Of a stretch of 57,397 nucleotides of DNA, positions 43,805 through 52,756 are shown one piece after another. Position numbers and translations under genes: made by a program. The DNA is from an uncultured Prevotellaceae bacterium. Its GTDB lineage: Bacteria > Bacteroidota > Bacteroidia > Bacteroidales > Bacteroidaceae. The stretch spans positions 1-57,397 of the forward strand of contig CACWSX010000016.1 in NCBI GenBank assembly GCA_902763615.1. Direction: 5' to 3'. Under the pieces are notes generated by a model. The model was given only the letters and a program-made list of their open reading frames with translations. It ran no database searches and was not told the DNA's origin. Positions within the stretch are counted from its first letter, which is position 1, and every line of letters begins with the position of its first letter.

Positions 43805-46674
43805 TGGTGCGGCTGGTTGCCGTCGATGGTGTACTGGGGTAGGGTACGCTTGCCCCAGGTATCTGCACCGCCAACGCCGTGGATGTTTAAGTCGATGTTC
43901 AGATTGACGAAGCGTCCACGGTGTATTTCGTTGGGATGCTTGGCGCCAACCAGATCCTCTTCGCCATAGTCCCAGGCACGGATGCAAAGGGGCTGGAGGC
44001 CTTCGATGTGCAGTTTCTGCTGGGCTGAGGCTATCTCGAACCATCGGATGTCACAGCGGTTGCCATTGTCCTGCGGATGGATATATTCGGTCTCATATTC
44101 ATTGAGGGGCATCTCATAGACATCTAAGAAAGCAGAGCGTTTGCGGTCGGGATAGTTTTCCCAAGGACCACGACCGTAATACTTAATCTGCGTGAACTCT
44201 TTAGGCAGACGCATCCGCATACCGAATTTCGGCATTACGGGGCGGTCGGTGGCCGTAGGTTGGTAGTCTACATCAACGCGGATGCTGCGGTCGTTGATGA
44301 CGGTGTATTTCACCTTGACGTCTTTTACCTCTTTCCACATGGCGACACGTTCGGCGAAGTGGGCTGCATGCTGGTTGTCGTTCTCGGGTTTCCAGAAGTA
44401 GGGCTCCAGCGGAGCTTCCAACATCTCCTTGCCGTCGACAATCCATGAGGTAAGTTTGTTGCCGTCGATGTGAATCATGGGGACAGGCTCGTGAATCACG
44501 GGGACTGGCTCTTCTGCGAGCAGGGAGCTTTGCGACCGAATTGCAGAGTGCCTGTCCCCGTGATTCACTGCGAAATCATAAGCCTTCAGCACAAACTGCT
44601 CGCGGGCTACAACAAAGCCTTTCCTGGCCCAAGGCTTGTCTTCTTTCAGGTGGGCGGCTACGTTCAGAAGTACCTCGCCGTCATAGCGCAGGGTGTCATA
44701 AGTGATGTCGTACTCATGAGGGTCGGTGAAACAATCGCGGTTGATAATGTCGATACGGCCGTTATCCTTGCGTACGAACCTCAGGGGCTGATACACATAC
44801 TGCACTTCGTAGTAATGCGGATGCGGCTTGCGGTCAGGGGCGATGAGGCCGTTGATACAGAACTCACCGTCGTTCGGCTTGTCACTGAAATCACCGCCGT
44901 AGGCGAAATAGCCGTCACGCTGCAAACCCTGATCCACCCAGTCCCAGATGGCGGCACCAACGATGCTGGAGTCTGCATAGATCACATCCCAGTACTCCTG
45001 CAGATTGCCACAGGAATTACCCATGGCGTGGGAATACTCGCGCATCATAAAGGGCTTGTCGCTGACTTTCTGAGCCTCACGACGCAGGTCATCGGGATAG
45101 AGATAACTGTCGTCCCAGATACAACTATAGCGACGGTCGCTGTCGTAGAAGGGTGGGCGAGTAGTATCCAGTTCGCGAACCTTATTATACATGGCCTCGA
45201 TGTTCGGCCCTACGCCGCCCTCGTTGCCTAAGCTCCAGAGGATGATGCTCGGGTGGTTGAAATCACGCTTCACCAGCGACTCCGCCCTGTCGACATGGGC
45301 CTTCTGGAACGTCAGGTCTTCGCCCATCACGCGGTTGGCATAGCCGTAGCCGTGCGTTTCGTGGTTGGCTTCGTCCATCACATAGATGCCCCACTTGTCG
45401 CAGAGTTCGTAGAGGTATTCGCGGTCGGGATAGTGTGAGGTGCGCAGGAAATTGATGTTGGCCTGCTTCATCAGTCGGATGTCCTGTTCATAGGTGGCAT
45501 CATCCACGTAGCGGCCCGTCTTGGGATGGTGGTCGTGACGGTTCACGCCGCGCAACTTCACGTTCTTGCCGTTTATCTTGAATACCTCGCCGGCAACTTC
45601 CACTTTCTTCACCCCGAAGTGGTATTCGAATTTCTCATTGTTCTTACTATCCTTCATGCCGCATAGTTCCAAGGTAAAGGGATAGAGCCAGGGCTTCTCA
45701 GCCGACCATAGGCGCGGGCGGGAAGCATAATGGAAACTGAGGTCCACAGTGATGGTATCGCCGGCAGACAATTTCGGAATACGGTGGTTAGTTACATTCC
45801 AATGATTTGGATTGACACTGACGCCATAAAGCTCGGGGGTTGCCATCTGCAACTGAACCAACAGGTCCTTAGCCTTTTTCTTGCCGGTGTTGCAGATGGA
45901 TATCTTGGCATCGACAGTGAATTCCGAGTAGTCGGCATTGGGCGTTGCCGTCACCTGATAGTCACAGATATGCACCAGTGGCCTCACCCACAACTGCACA
46001 CTGCGGAAGATGCCCGACAACCGCCACATGTCCTGATCCTCCAGATAACTGCCGTCGCTCCAGCGGTACACCTCGACGGCGAGTTTGTTTTTACCCTCAC
46101 GCAAATACTTCGTCACGTCAAACTCCGCCGGCGACATCGAGTTCTGGCTGTAGCCCACCTTTTGGCCGTTGATCCAGAGATACATTGCCGAATGCACACC
46201 GCCGAAATGCAAAATGAGATTCTTCGAAAGCATATCCTTGGTGACATCGACGAATGTCACATACTCTCCCACGGGGTTGCGGTTCTCGTAGGCTGTCCAG
46301 TCCTTGGGCGGCTCTGTTGTCACGCGTGGACGATCCTTCACAAACGGGTAATTGATGTTGATATAAATCGGCGTGCCGTAGCCTTGCGTCTGCCAGTTGC
46401 CAGGAACGTCTATCTTCCCCCAACTGCTCACGTCGTAATCCTCGCGATAGAAATCTGCCGGGCGGCTCTCAGGGTCTTTCGACCAATGGAAGAACCATTG
46501 TCCATCCAGACTCACAATTTCCTTGCACGCCTTCTCTTTCGATGGCAGTTGCAGGGTAGCGTGATACGGCAGTTTGTTGATGCTTAATACTGAGGGGTTC
46601 TCCCAGTCGTTCACTTGTGCTCTGGCAATCAAGGTCGAGCATATAACTAATACGAAAGCCAGATTTCTTTTCAT
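43780..46674 (-). CDS. GH2 beta-galactosidase with an in-frame REP-like insert
   Basis: Starting at the ATG at 46674 (MKRNLAFVLVICS) the protein has 964 residues and a signal peptide ending near IARAQ. It has the LacZ-type order: sugar-binding domain (about 45-225), Ig-like domain, TIM barrel (about 335-630) with acid/base Glu485 in LGNEGGVGPN and nucleophile Glu546 in MREYSHAMGN, a second beta domain, and the beta-galactosidase small domain from about 735. It should release terminal beta-galactose in the periplasm. Between the last two domains lies an odd stretch including AEEPVPVIHEPVPMIH, encoded by three copies of a 19-base REP-like repeat. The usual linker is shorter there than I expect. 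It is the last gene of the GH5, GH29-GH43, GH2 operon; no terminator separates it from the convergent neighbour. Confidence 0.92.
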   Translation of the reverse strand: MKRNLAFVLVICSTLIARAQVNDWENPSVLSINKLPYHATLQLPSKEKACKEIVSLDGQWFFHWSKDPESRPADFYREDYDVSSWGKIDVPGNWQTQGYGTPIYININYPFVKDRPRVTTEPPKDWTAYENRNPVGEYVTFVDVTKDMLSKNLILHFGGVHSAMYLWINGQKVGYSQNSMSPAEFDVTKYLREGKNKLAVEVYRWSDGSYLEDQDMWRLSGIFRSVQLWVRPLVHICDYQVTATPNADYSEFTVDAKISICNTGKKKAKDLLVQLQMATPELYGVSVNPNHWNVTNHRIPKLSAGDTITVDLSFHYASRPRLWSAEKPWLYPFTLELCGMKDSKNNEKFEYHFGVKKVEVAGEVFKINGKNVKLRGVNRHDHHPKTGRYVDDATYEQDIRLMKQANINFLRTSHYPDREYLYELCDKWGIYVMDEANHETHGYGYANRVMGEDLTFQKAHVDRAESLVKRDFNHPSIILWSLGNEGGVGPNIEAMYNKVRELDTTRPPFYDSDRRYSCIWDDSYLYPDDLRREAQKVSDKPFMMREYSHAMGNSCGNLQEYWDVIYADSSIVGAAIWDWVDQGLQRDGYFAYGGDFSDKPNDGEFCINGLIAPDRKPHPHYYEVQYVYQPLRFVRKDNGRIDIINRDCFTDPHEYDITYDTLRYDGEVLLNVAAHLKEDKPWARKGFVVAREQFVLKAYDFAVNHGDRHSAIRSQSSLLAEEPVPVIHEPVPMIHIDGNKLTSWIVDGKEMLEAPLEPYFWKPENDNQHAAHFAERVAMWKEVKDVKVKYTVINDRSIRVDVDYQPTATDRPVMPKFGMRMRLPKEFTQIKYYGRGPWENYPDRKRSAFLDVYEMPLNEYETEYIHPQDNGNRCDIRWFEIASAQQKLHIEGLQPLCIRAWDYGEEDLVGAKHPNEIHRGRFVNLNIDLNIHGVGGADTWGKRTLPQYTIDGNQPHHYSFFLSF
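44470..44568. repeat. REP-like inverted repeat cluster inside the GH2 gene
   Basis: Two direct copies, GTGAATCATGGGGACAGGC (44470-44488) and GTGAATCACGGGGACTGGC (44491-44509), are followed after 40 bases by an inverted copy, GCCTGTCCCCGTGATTCAC (44550-44568). The GGGGACAGGC core resembles REP palindromes associated with RAYT (TnpA-REP) transposases in other bacteria; no such transposase lies in the window. The reading frame is kept. Confidence 0.8.
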
Positions 46675-46687
46675 ATTCTTCCAATCA

Positions 46688-49600
46688 TTACTTATATTCA
46701 AACCAATCGATATCTACATAGCCATTTGTCTTGCTGTTGCTCTGCGCAAAGAGGCCGAGCATGACACCAGTGAAGCCGCCGATGGTCTCGGTGCTGAGAA
46801 AACGGTATTCCATCTTGGCCAGTTCTATGAAGTTAGTGCCGTCGGAAGATGCTTGTAGATAGTAATAATCCTTGTCGGAAGTGATGCGAAGGTAGGCACG
46901 GGTACCGTTGAGGGGGAAATCCTTTTCGCTGTGGCTGGTCTGACCTAATCGGACATTCGACTTGATGTAAATGGTGCCGTTCCGTTTCTCTGCCACCACA
47001 TCATAGTGGTTCAATGGTGCGGCATAGGCTGTGATGCCTGCTTGCATGCCTTCCGTCAAATGGGACAGATCAAGCAAGGCAGTGGCTGAGAAGTTCAGTT
47101 CCGTCTGTCGGCGGGCAACGAACGTAGGATTAGCCGTCGTGCTGAGGTCGGTCGTGCTGGGGCGGAGACGAAGCCAGCCTCTGCGCTCTGAAAGAGAGTA
47201 TTTTGTGTAGTCGGGATTGCATAGACTCATCCATCCCATTGGCAATCCCAACGAATGATAACTGTCTTTGGGAACATTGCGCTTGATGTAATCGAATTCT
47301 TCCTTGATGGGGTCTTTTGCCATGGGCACTAACGGTAGCGTCCGACATTTCATGTCCGTTTGTAGTGTACCGTCGCCGTTTACCACCGGCCATCCACCTT
47401 TCTCCCACGTTACAGGTGCCAGCATGGTCTCGCGTCCCATCACATGCTGCAGATATCCGCTGGTGCGGTAGCCCAGGCAGATCATCCACCATGTGGAATC
47501 GGTTGCCTGAACGAGGTCGGCATGGCCCAAGCCTTGAATCGGACTGTTCTGCATTTTCATGTTGAAGTGCGACAGGATGGGATTGTCAGGGTTTGGCTCG
47601 TAGGGGCCGAACAGACTCTTGCTTCGCAGAATGTTCACATGATGCCCATGCTCTGTACCGCCCTCAGCTAATAGCAGATAGTAGTAACCGTCTTTTTTAT
47701 AGATGTGCGGACCTTCTGGATAGCGTCCGCCAAGGCCTGTCCCCAAATGATGAATCTCTCCCAATTGCTTACCTGTTTCCACATCAATCTCACAGATCTT
47801 GATGTCGCCTTCCTTCCAAAGGAAATAGCATTTCCCATCTTCAAAATAGAGCGTGGGGTCGCAACTGCCGATGGCAAAGTCAATTACAATGGGCTCTGAC
47901 CACTCGCCGTCGGGATGATCGGTCCAAACATAGAAGTGGCGGCGCGAAGGAAAGACTGTCGTCACCATGTAGAACCGACCGTTGTTATAGCGGATGGTGG
48001 GTGCATAGATGCCACTATTGCCGTCAGTCTCTTTCAGGTCAATCTGCGACGGACGGGTCAGACAGTTACCTATCTGTTCCCAATTCACTAAGTCTTTTGA
48101 GTGGAACACGGGTACGCCAGGGAAATACTGGAATGTGCTGTTCACCAAATAAAAGTCGTCACCCACTCGGCAAACACTGGGATCGGCGTGAAACCCCGGC
48201 AGTACAGGATTCTTAAATCCCTGAGCATTCAATTCTGTTACAACTTCAATATCTCCGAACGCCATCCTTTCACCTGCTGCTAACCTTTCGGCATCGAACT
48301 TGAGGATGCGGGCCTTGGTAGCGGGGAACTTGATGGTTTGCCAGATGGGATTATTCACGATATTCGAGAATTCGCCGGAGGCCAGTTTGGTCCATTTGCT
48401 CCAGTCGGAAGAGGCCCATAGGGTGTAATGGGTGATAGTACCATCTTTCGTATTATGTGGTGGCAGATAGCGGAACGAGGTGATGGTCTGCTCCTTGTCC
48501 CAGTCGATCATCATCTGCGTAGGACTGCTGAAGAAGATGTGCAGGCCAGAGGATTTCTTCTCGCCGCTATTGGGAATGTCAGCGTTGAGTTCAGGAGCCA
48601 GATACACGCCCATCTTCTTGATGATAGGTTCGGCCTTGGCATCTGTGATGGTGAAGCGCAGTTTTGTGGCCTTAATCGTTGGAAAACAGATGATGCGACG
48701 GTGACCGATGGTGGTGAGCCCGTCTCCGTTCTCCACCAATGCATCTTTCAGCGACTGCCATTTCCCGTCGACCAAAGCCTCTAGCGTGAATTTCTTTACC
48801 CGCTGTCCCAGAGCGATATCTTCTTCAGCGAGGAAACGGTTAAAGACGGTAGGCTTGCCGAAATCTATGATGGTTTCAGATGCCTTAGTTTGTATCTTTG
48901 CTTTTTCAACAAGGTTCGTCTTAAATACCTCATCAATCATCTTCTTAAAGGCGATGCCGCGCAGACTGTCGTTAGGATGGATACGACCATTGGGCGCGAT
49001 GGGGAAATTGAGCAGCAGCGTAGAGTTCCGTCCCACTGATTTATAATAGGTGTCCATCAGTTTCGACAGACTTTTCACGTGTTCATTCTCTGTCTCATGG
49101 TAGAACCAGCCTGGACGGATGCTCGTATTGGTCTCTCCCGGACACCACACATCGCCATCTTCCACTCCATAGTGCAGCATGTGCCAGGGCGTTTCGCCCT
49201 TCGAAGGCATCAGACTCCAGTTGGTCTCACCCACATTGCCGGCCTCTGTACCAACCCAACGTAGGTCACCGCGGTCGCCGCCATCGTTCCAGATGACAGC
49301 CTTGGGCTGCAGTTCACGAATCATACGGAATGTTTCAGCCCACCCGTAGTAGGTTTTTCCGTCTATCTTGCGTGTCTCGTTCGCACCGCCATACCAGCCG
49401 TCGCCACCGTTAGCCCCATCGAACCACACTTCGAAAATCTCTCCGTAGTTGGTGAGCAGCTCGCGCAGTTGGTTGCGGAAGTAGGTGACGTATTCCGGAC
49501 GACCATAGTCTTTGTGGTTACGATCCCAGGGCGAGAGATAGACGGCAAACTTCAGCCCCTCCTCGCGGCAGGCATCAGCCAGCTCGCGCACTACATCGCC

Positions 49601-49963
49601 CTTGCCGTTCTTCCACGGTGTATTCTTTACCGAGTATTCCGTATAGGCACTCGGCCACATGCAAAAACCGCAATGGTGTTTGGCTGTGAAAATGATGCCC
49701 TTCATGCCGGCCTGCTTGCAAACACGCGCCCACTGGCGGCAGTCGAGGTCCGAGGGATTAAACAACTTCAGGTCCTCGTTGCCGAAACCCCATTCCTTAT
49801 CGGTATACGTGTTCAGCGAATAATGGATGAAGGCATACATCTCCATGTCCTGCCACCGCAATTGGTTCTCGTTGGGCAGCGGCCTGAAAGGTGCATACCT
49901 CGTCTGCGCCCTCATAGTGATGCAGGCAGATACCATCATGATGATGATAGCTATTCGTTTCAT
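46688..49963 (-). CDS. Two-enzyme fusion: GH29 alpha-L-fucosidase and GH43 glycosidase
   Basis: Starting at the ATG at 49963 (MKRIAIII) the protein has 1091 residues and a signal peptide ending at MRAQ. Residues about 20-340 are a GH29 barrel with nucleophile Asp182 in EVWFDGANGG and the HHCGFCMWPS segment. About 450-590 is an F5/8 type C-like sandwich with SSGLHIFFSSPTQMMIDW. From about 590 a GH43 five-bladed propeller follows with Asp594 (HADPSV), Asp702 (SCDPTL) and Glu750 (PEGPHIY) as base, modulator and acid. The C-terminal 190 residues form the concanavalin-like domain common in GH43 subfamilies with arabinofuranosidase or xylosidase activity. Both active sites look intact, so one protein may remove fucose and arabinose (or xylose) side chains. 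It lies 13 bases before the GH2 start and 18 after the GH5 gene. Confidence 0.9.
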   Translation of the reverse strand: MKRIAIIIMMVSACITMRAQTRYAPFRPLPNENQLRWQDMEMYAFIHYSLNTYTDKEWGFGNEDLKLFNPSDLDCRQWARVCKQAGMKGIIFTAKHHCGFCMWPSAYTEYSVKNTPWKNGKGDVVRELADACREEGLKFAVYLSPWDRNHKDYGRPEYVTYFRNQLRELLTNYGEIFEVWFDGANGGDGWYGGANETRKIDGKTYYGWAETFRMIRELQPKAVIWNDGGDRGDLRWVGTEAGNVGETNWSLMPSKGETPWHMLHYGVEDGDVWCPGETNTSIRPGWFYHETENEHVKSLSKLMDTYYKSVGRNSTLLLNFPIAPNGRIHPNDSLRGIAFKKMIDEVFKTNLVEKAKIQTKASETIIDFGKPTVFNRFLAEEDIALGQRVKKFTLEALVDGKWQSLKDALVENGDGLTTIGHRRIICFPTIKATKLRFTITDAKAEPIIKKMGVYLAPELNADIPNSGEKKSSGLHIFFSSPTQMMIDWDKEQTITSFRYLPPHNTKDGTITHYTLWASSDWSKWTKLASGEFSNIVNNPIWQTIKFPATKARILKFDAERLAAGERMAFGDIEVVTELNAQGFKNPVLPGFHADPSVCRVGDDFYLVNSTFQYFPGVPVFHSKDLVNWEQIGNCLTRPSQIDLKETDGNSGIYAPTIRYNNGRFYMVTTVFPSRRHFYVWTDHPDGEWSEPIVIDFAIGSCDPTLYFEDGKCYFLWKEGDIKICEIDVETGKQLGEIHHLGTGLGGRYPEGPHIYKKDGYYYLLLAEGGTEHGHHVNILRSKSLFGPYEPNPDNPILSHFNMKMQNSPIQGLGHADLVQATDSTWWMICLGYRTSGYLQHVMGRETMLAPVTWEKGGWPVVNGDGTLQTDMKCRTLPLVPMAKDPIKEEFDYIKRNVPKDSYHSLGLPMGWMSLCNPDYTKYSLSERRGWLRLRPSTTDLSTTANPTFVARRQTELNFSATALLDLSHLTEGMQAGITAYAAPLNHYDVVAEKRNGTIYIKSNVRLGQTSHSEKDFPLNGTRAYLRITSDKDYYYLQASSDGTNFIELAKMEYRFLSTETIGGFTGVMLGLFAQSNSKTNGYVDIDWFEYK

Positions 49964-49981
49964 CGTCATAGGTGTATTCTT

Positions 49982-51340
49982 CTATTTGATAGTGAGTTTC
50001 TCATTCTGATAGATATAGATGCCTGAGGGCAGCGATGCCGACAGGTCGTCAGCCATCTGTTGACCGCGGAGATTATACACGCCCTTGCTTTCGGGATTCG
50101 CAATTTTGACTCTACTGACGCCCGAAGATTTGCCATAGGCTTCGATGATGCCTTCCATCGCCGGTTTACAATAGATCTTGAGGTTCTTGCGGTCGATGAG
50201 CGTCATCACACCCTTCACGCCCCCCTGGTTCGTATAATTGATGTCCCACGTCATCGGCACCATACCCCCCAGTTCCTTACACAAACGGTGCAGTTCGTAA
50301 TAGTGAAATCGGATGCTGGCGTCGTGTTTCGCCTGATTCTCGCTCTTCAGTGCTGAAAGGTTGCGCCAGTTGGCTCCGAACTCACCAATCACCACAGGCA
50401 TACCCTTATCCACGAAATTGGTTTTCATTGCCATCATCTGCTCTCTCATCGTGTCCTCCTCGCCCCAGGTGGCATTATGCTGAGAACCGCTTAGATGGTT
50501 GTTCTTGCCCCAGTAGTAGAAAACCTTTCCCCATGACTCATCCTTCTCCATGCCCCAGAACTGCCAGGGGTTGTAATAGTGCACCTCGATGGCCAGCAGA
50601 TTCTTTGCGGGATCATTCAGTTGAAAGAATCTCGAGGCATACTTCACCGTCTTGTCGATATTGGTCGAAGGCCCCTGTACCACGAGCACGCGGTCATTGT
50701 TCTTTCCTCCTACAGCACGGACGGCATCAATAAACACCTGTTCGTAGGCCAGCAGGTTGTCGATGGTCGTTGCTTTGGGGCTGTCCTCCGTATTGGGCTC
50801 GTTAAGTCCCGCGAAGATCAGTCGTTGGTCGTAGTCTTTGAACGCCTCTGCTATCTGCGTCCAGACGGCCTTCAGCACCTCTTTGTTCTTCGCCACCTTA
50901 GCCTGATCCGTATCAGCGATGTGCTCCTCGAGCCAGCCACCGTCCCAATGGTCGTTGAGCACCACATAGAGGTCGGCCTTGATGCAATAGTCCACCACTT
51001 CCCTCACTCGGGCCATCCAGTCCTTGTCGATCGTGTATTGGGTGGCGTCGCTGATATGTCCCAGCACCCACGCACAAGGGATGCGCACAGACCTGAATCC
51101 CTGCGCCTTCACAAATTCAATCAGTTCGGGTGTGGTTTTCGTCCCTTGCCAGCTGGTTTCTGCATTGAGACCGGCCTTGTTGTTGAACAGGGCCCCCTGA
51201 CCCGATGAGGCCTCGAAGGTATTGCCAAGATTCCAGCCTGGCGACATCGCGTTAACCACTTCCATCGCGCTCTTCTGCGCTGTCATCCCAATTGTGCTCA
51301 GCCCTACGGCCAATAGGATCATCAAAATACGTCTCATCAT
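49982..51340 (-). CDS. GH5 endo-beta-glucanase (possibly GH5_4 xyloglucanase)
   Basis: The start is one of two adjacent ATGs (51340 or 51337); the longer frame to 51418 runs through the promoter. The product has about 452 residues, a signal peptide ending near GMTAQK, and a single GH5 barrel: SPGWNLGNTFEA at the N-terminus, RIPCAWVLGHI, acid/base Glu181 in GLNEPNTED and nucleophile Glu320 in VIGEFGANW. The WNLGNTFEA and NDHWDGGW segments resemble subfamily 4, which contains many xyloglucanases and mixed-linkage glucanases; the subfamily call is tentative. The C-terminal tail with GVYNLRGQQMADDL and KLTIK resembles type IX sorting signals, suggesting extracellular attack on the backbone. It is the first gene of the enzyme operon, with a consensus promoter. 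Confidence 0.9.
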   Translation of the reverse strand: MMRRILMILLAVGLSTIGMTAQKSAMEVVNAMSPGWNLGNTFEASSGQGALFNNKAGLNAETSWQGTKTTPELIEFVKAQGFRSVRIPCAWVLGHISDATQYTIDKDWMARVREVVDYCIKADLYVVLNDHWDGGWLEEHIADTDQAKVAKNKEVLKAVWTQIAEAFKDYDQRLIFAGLNEPNTEDSPKATTIDNLLAYEQVFIDAVRAVGGKNNDRVLVVQGPSTNIDKTVKYASRFFQLNDPAKNLLAIEVHYYNPWQFWGMEKDESWGKVFYYWGKNNHLSGSQHNATWGEEDTMREQMMAMKTNFVDKGMPVVIGEFGANWRNLSALKSENQAKHDASIRFHYYELHRLCKELGGMVPMTWDINYTNQGGVKGVMTLIDRKNLKIYCKPAMEGIIEAYGKSSGVSRVKIANPESKGVYNLRGQQMADDLSASLPSGIYIYQNEKLTIK

Positions 51341-51387
51341 TTCTAATTGGTTGTTGATTATTTCTTGTTGATAAATGCTTTTGGCTG

Positions 51388-51419
51388 CAAAGATACGATT
51401 TTTACCTGAATCTTTCAAA
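51388..51419 (-). promoter_or_regulatory. Promoter of the GH5/GH29-GH43/GH2 operon
   Basis: On the minus strand, -33 TTTG (51419-51416) and -7 TATCTTTG (51395-51388) are 20 bp apart. Transcription should start near 51382, which fixes the GH5 start at 51340/51337. Confidence 0.8.
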
Positions 51420-51526
51420 TGTTTAGGGAGAAATATTCAAAACAAAAATCAATAGCGCCGCCGGCAAGAGGGGTGGTGATCGCTAATGGAAAAAAATGGC
51501 TGATGAAATGAAGCCTGCCCCCAAAA

Positions 51527-51563
51527 TAAAATCCCGTACCAACGAATGATACGGGAAAATTTC
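51527..51563. terminator. Terminator hairpin after the collapsed pseudogene
   Basis: TCCCGTA pairs with TACGGGA across an 11-base loop, with A-rich sequence on one side and T-rich on the other. It can act in both directions and lies between the pseudogene and the GH5 operon promoter. Confidence 0.7.
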
Positions 51564-51725
51564 ACTTCGGCTGTAGGTCGGCATACTCATGGACGACGCT
51601 CCAGCCATAGTTACTATGACTACCAATGCAGGCGAATAACCCGTGATTGTTGCTGTCTTTGTCTGTGCCTGCCCCGCCATAGTAACAAAGGCGAGGAGAA
51701 TGGTGATGATGGTTTGCTTGTTCAT
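51562..51725 (-). pseudogene. Collapsed remnant of an exported protein gene
   Basis: An intact signal peptide (MNKQTIITILLAFVTMAGQAQ) and TKTATITGYSPA form the 5' end. In another frame, the sequence just downstream reads SHSNYGWSVVHEYADLQPK followed by TGA (51564-51562), which looks like a genuine protein end, and the terminator comes directly after. I infer that the middle of a longer gene was deleted with a frame change. The open frame that continues to 51483 only reads through the terminator. The start resembles exported thioredoxin-like proteins of Bacteroidales, but too little is left for a firm call. Confidence 0.6.
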
Positions 51726-51760
51726 GTTCGTTTCGTTTTGTATTCTAATGTTTTGAGCTA

Positions 51761-51768
51761 CAAAGTTA
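51761..51768 (-). promoter_or_regulatory. -7 box upstream of the pseudogene
   Basis: TAACTTTG on the minus strand ends 36 bases before the remnant's ATG. No -33 TTTG is found at normal spacing. Confidence 0.45.
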
Positions 51769-51793
51769 CATCGAAGCGGGCAAAATAGTCCTC

Positions 51794-51859
51794 AGCAAAA
51801 CATAAAAAAACAAAAAAATGGCTATCGAGGGCGAAAATCTGAAAATAGTTTCAGAGTTT
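51794..51859 (-). repeat. 66-bp dispersed repeat, copy A
   Basis: This aligns without gaps to 55292-55357, with about 50 of 66 positions the same by eye. The last 19 bases (plus strand GAAAATAGTTTCAGAGTTT) are identical. It lies downstream of the beta-barrel gene and upstream of the pseudogene. Confidence 0.7.
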
Positions 51860-51868
51860 TGCGCATTC

Positions 51869-52744
51869 TTACATATACAGTCCGAAGGAGAGTGAACGGA
51901 ATCTGATGCCGCCATCCTTCAGCACGTCATCGTTGGAATACTTCACGTAGAACGGAACGCCACCGACGCCCAGGCGCAGCATCCAGTCGATAGTGATAGG
52001 CCGCTGGCGGATATCCTTATCCACCTTTTTAATATCATCGCCATACATCGAATATTCTGTCTTGATACTGGCGTAAGTATTGAAGTTCACCACAGGCCCA
52101 AAACCTATCCAGAAATCTTCGTCGAAGCTATAAGTATAGGATAGATTGGCCGTGACGGAGAATACCTTGATGCGCGAGAAATCTGGCGACACCTGCAAAG
52201 GATACTTTTCTATAACGACATTACCGTCTGGCGCTTTGGTGAAATGCATATCGCCTGTCATACGATAGTTCTTCCAGTCGATACCGAGGCCCAGCGAAAC
52301 GGTATTATGCTCCCGATAGTCGAAATGGTGATCCCACTGTATCAGAGTGGCAAATATTTCCCACGACTTGAAGGTCGAGAAGTCAATACGTGCATCGGCG
52401 TTGGTAGGAGCAGTGAAGCCGAGTCCGAAGTGAGCCGACAATGAATTGCTGGAACCACGTCCCCGGCCGTCATCTCTCTTCTTGCCAACTTTCACACTGG
52501 GAATGAGTTCCCAACGGTCGCGGCCGATGTGGGTGGTACTTACATAGTTGGAATCCACCAGTTGGATGGTGTTCTGATAAGTGAACTTATCGTCACCTTC
52601 CTTGCCCGTAACGAGAATTTTCTGCAACGAATCGCTGGTCACGATGGTCACTTTCTTAGGGTTGTGAATAACTACGGTATCGTTCTCTTGTGCGCTGGCA
52701 GTTGTTGCAACGGCGAGCAGCGCAATGGTCATAAGTCTTTTCAT
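51869..52744 (-). CDS. Outer-membrane beta-barrel protein, unknown function
   Basis: The 291-residue product has a signal peptide ending TASAQ. The first part of the mature protein is polar (VVIHNPKKVTIVTSDSLQ), followed by a basic glycine-rich loop (GKKRDDGRGRGSSNS) and then alternating hydrophobic strands such as AHFGLGFTAP, HNTVSLGLGIDWKNY and LSYTYSFDEDFWIGFGPVV. It ends in SLSFGLYM, a terminal strand with an aromatic residue typical of barrel insertion. I estimate eight or ten strands. It is the last gene of the ECF sigma operon, so it may be either the output or part of an envelope sensing loop. I do not recognise a named family. Confidence 0.7.
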   Translation of the reverse strand: MKRLMTIALLAVATTASAQENDTVVIHNPKKVTIVTSDSLQKILVTGKEGDDKFTYQNTIQLVDSNYVSTTHIGRDRWELIPSVKVGKKRDDGRGRGSSNSLSAHFGLGFTAPTNADARIDFSTFKSWEIFATLIQWDHHFDYREHNTVSLGLGIDWKNYRMTGDMHFTKAPDGNVVIEKYPLQVSPDFSRIKVFSVTANLSYTYSFDEDFWIGFGPVVNFNTYASIKTEYSMYGDDIKKVDKDIRQRPITIDWMLRLGVGGVPFYVKYSNDDVLKDGGIRFRSLSFGLYM

Positions 52745-52756
52745 AATACTTTGTAT

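Noticed and set aside
44470-45231. 253-residue plus-strand open frame
   Set aside because: It is antisense to the GH2 gene, whose catalytic motifs fall in the same interval; no independent evidence for coding.
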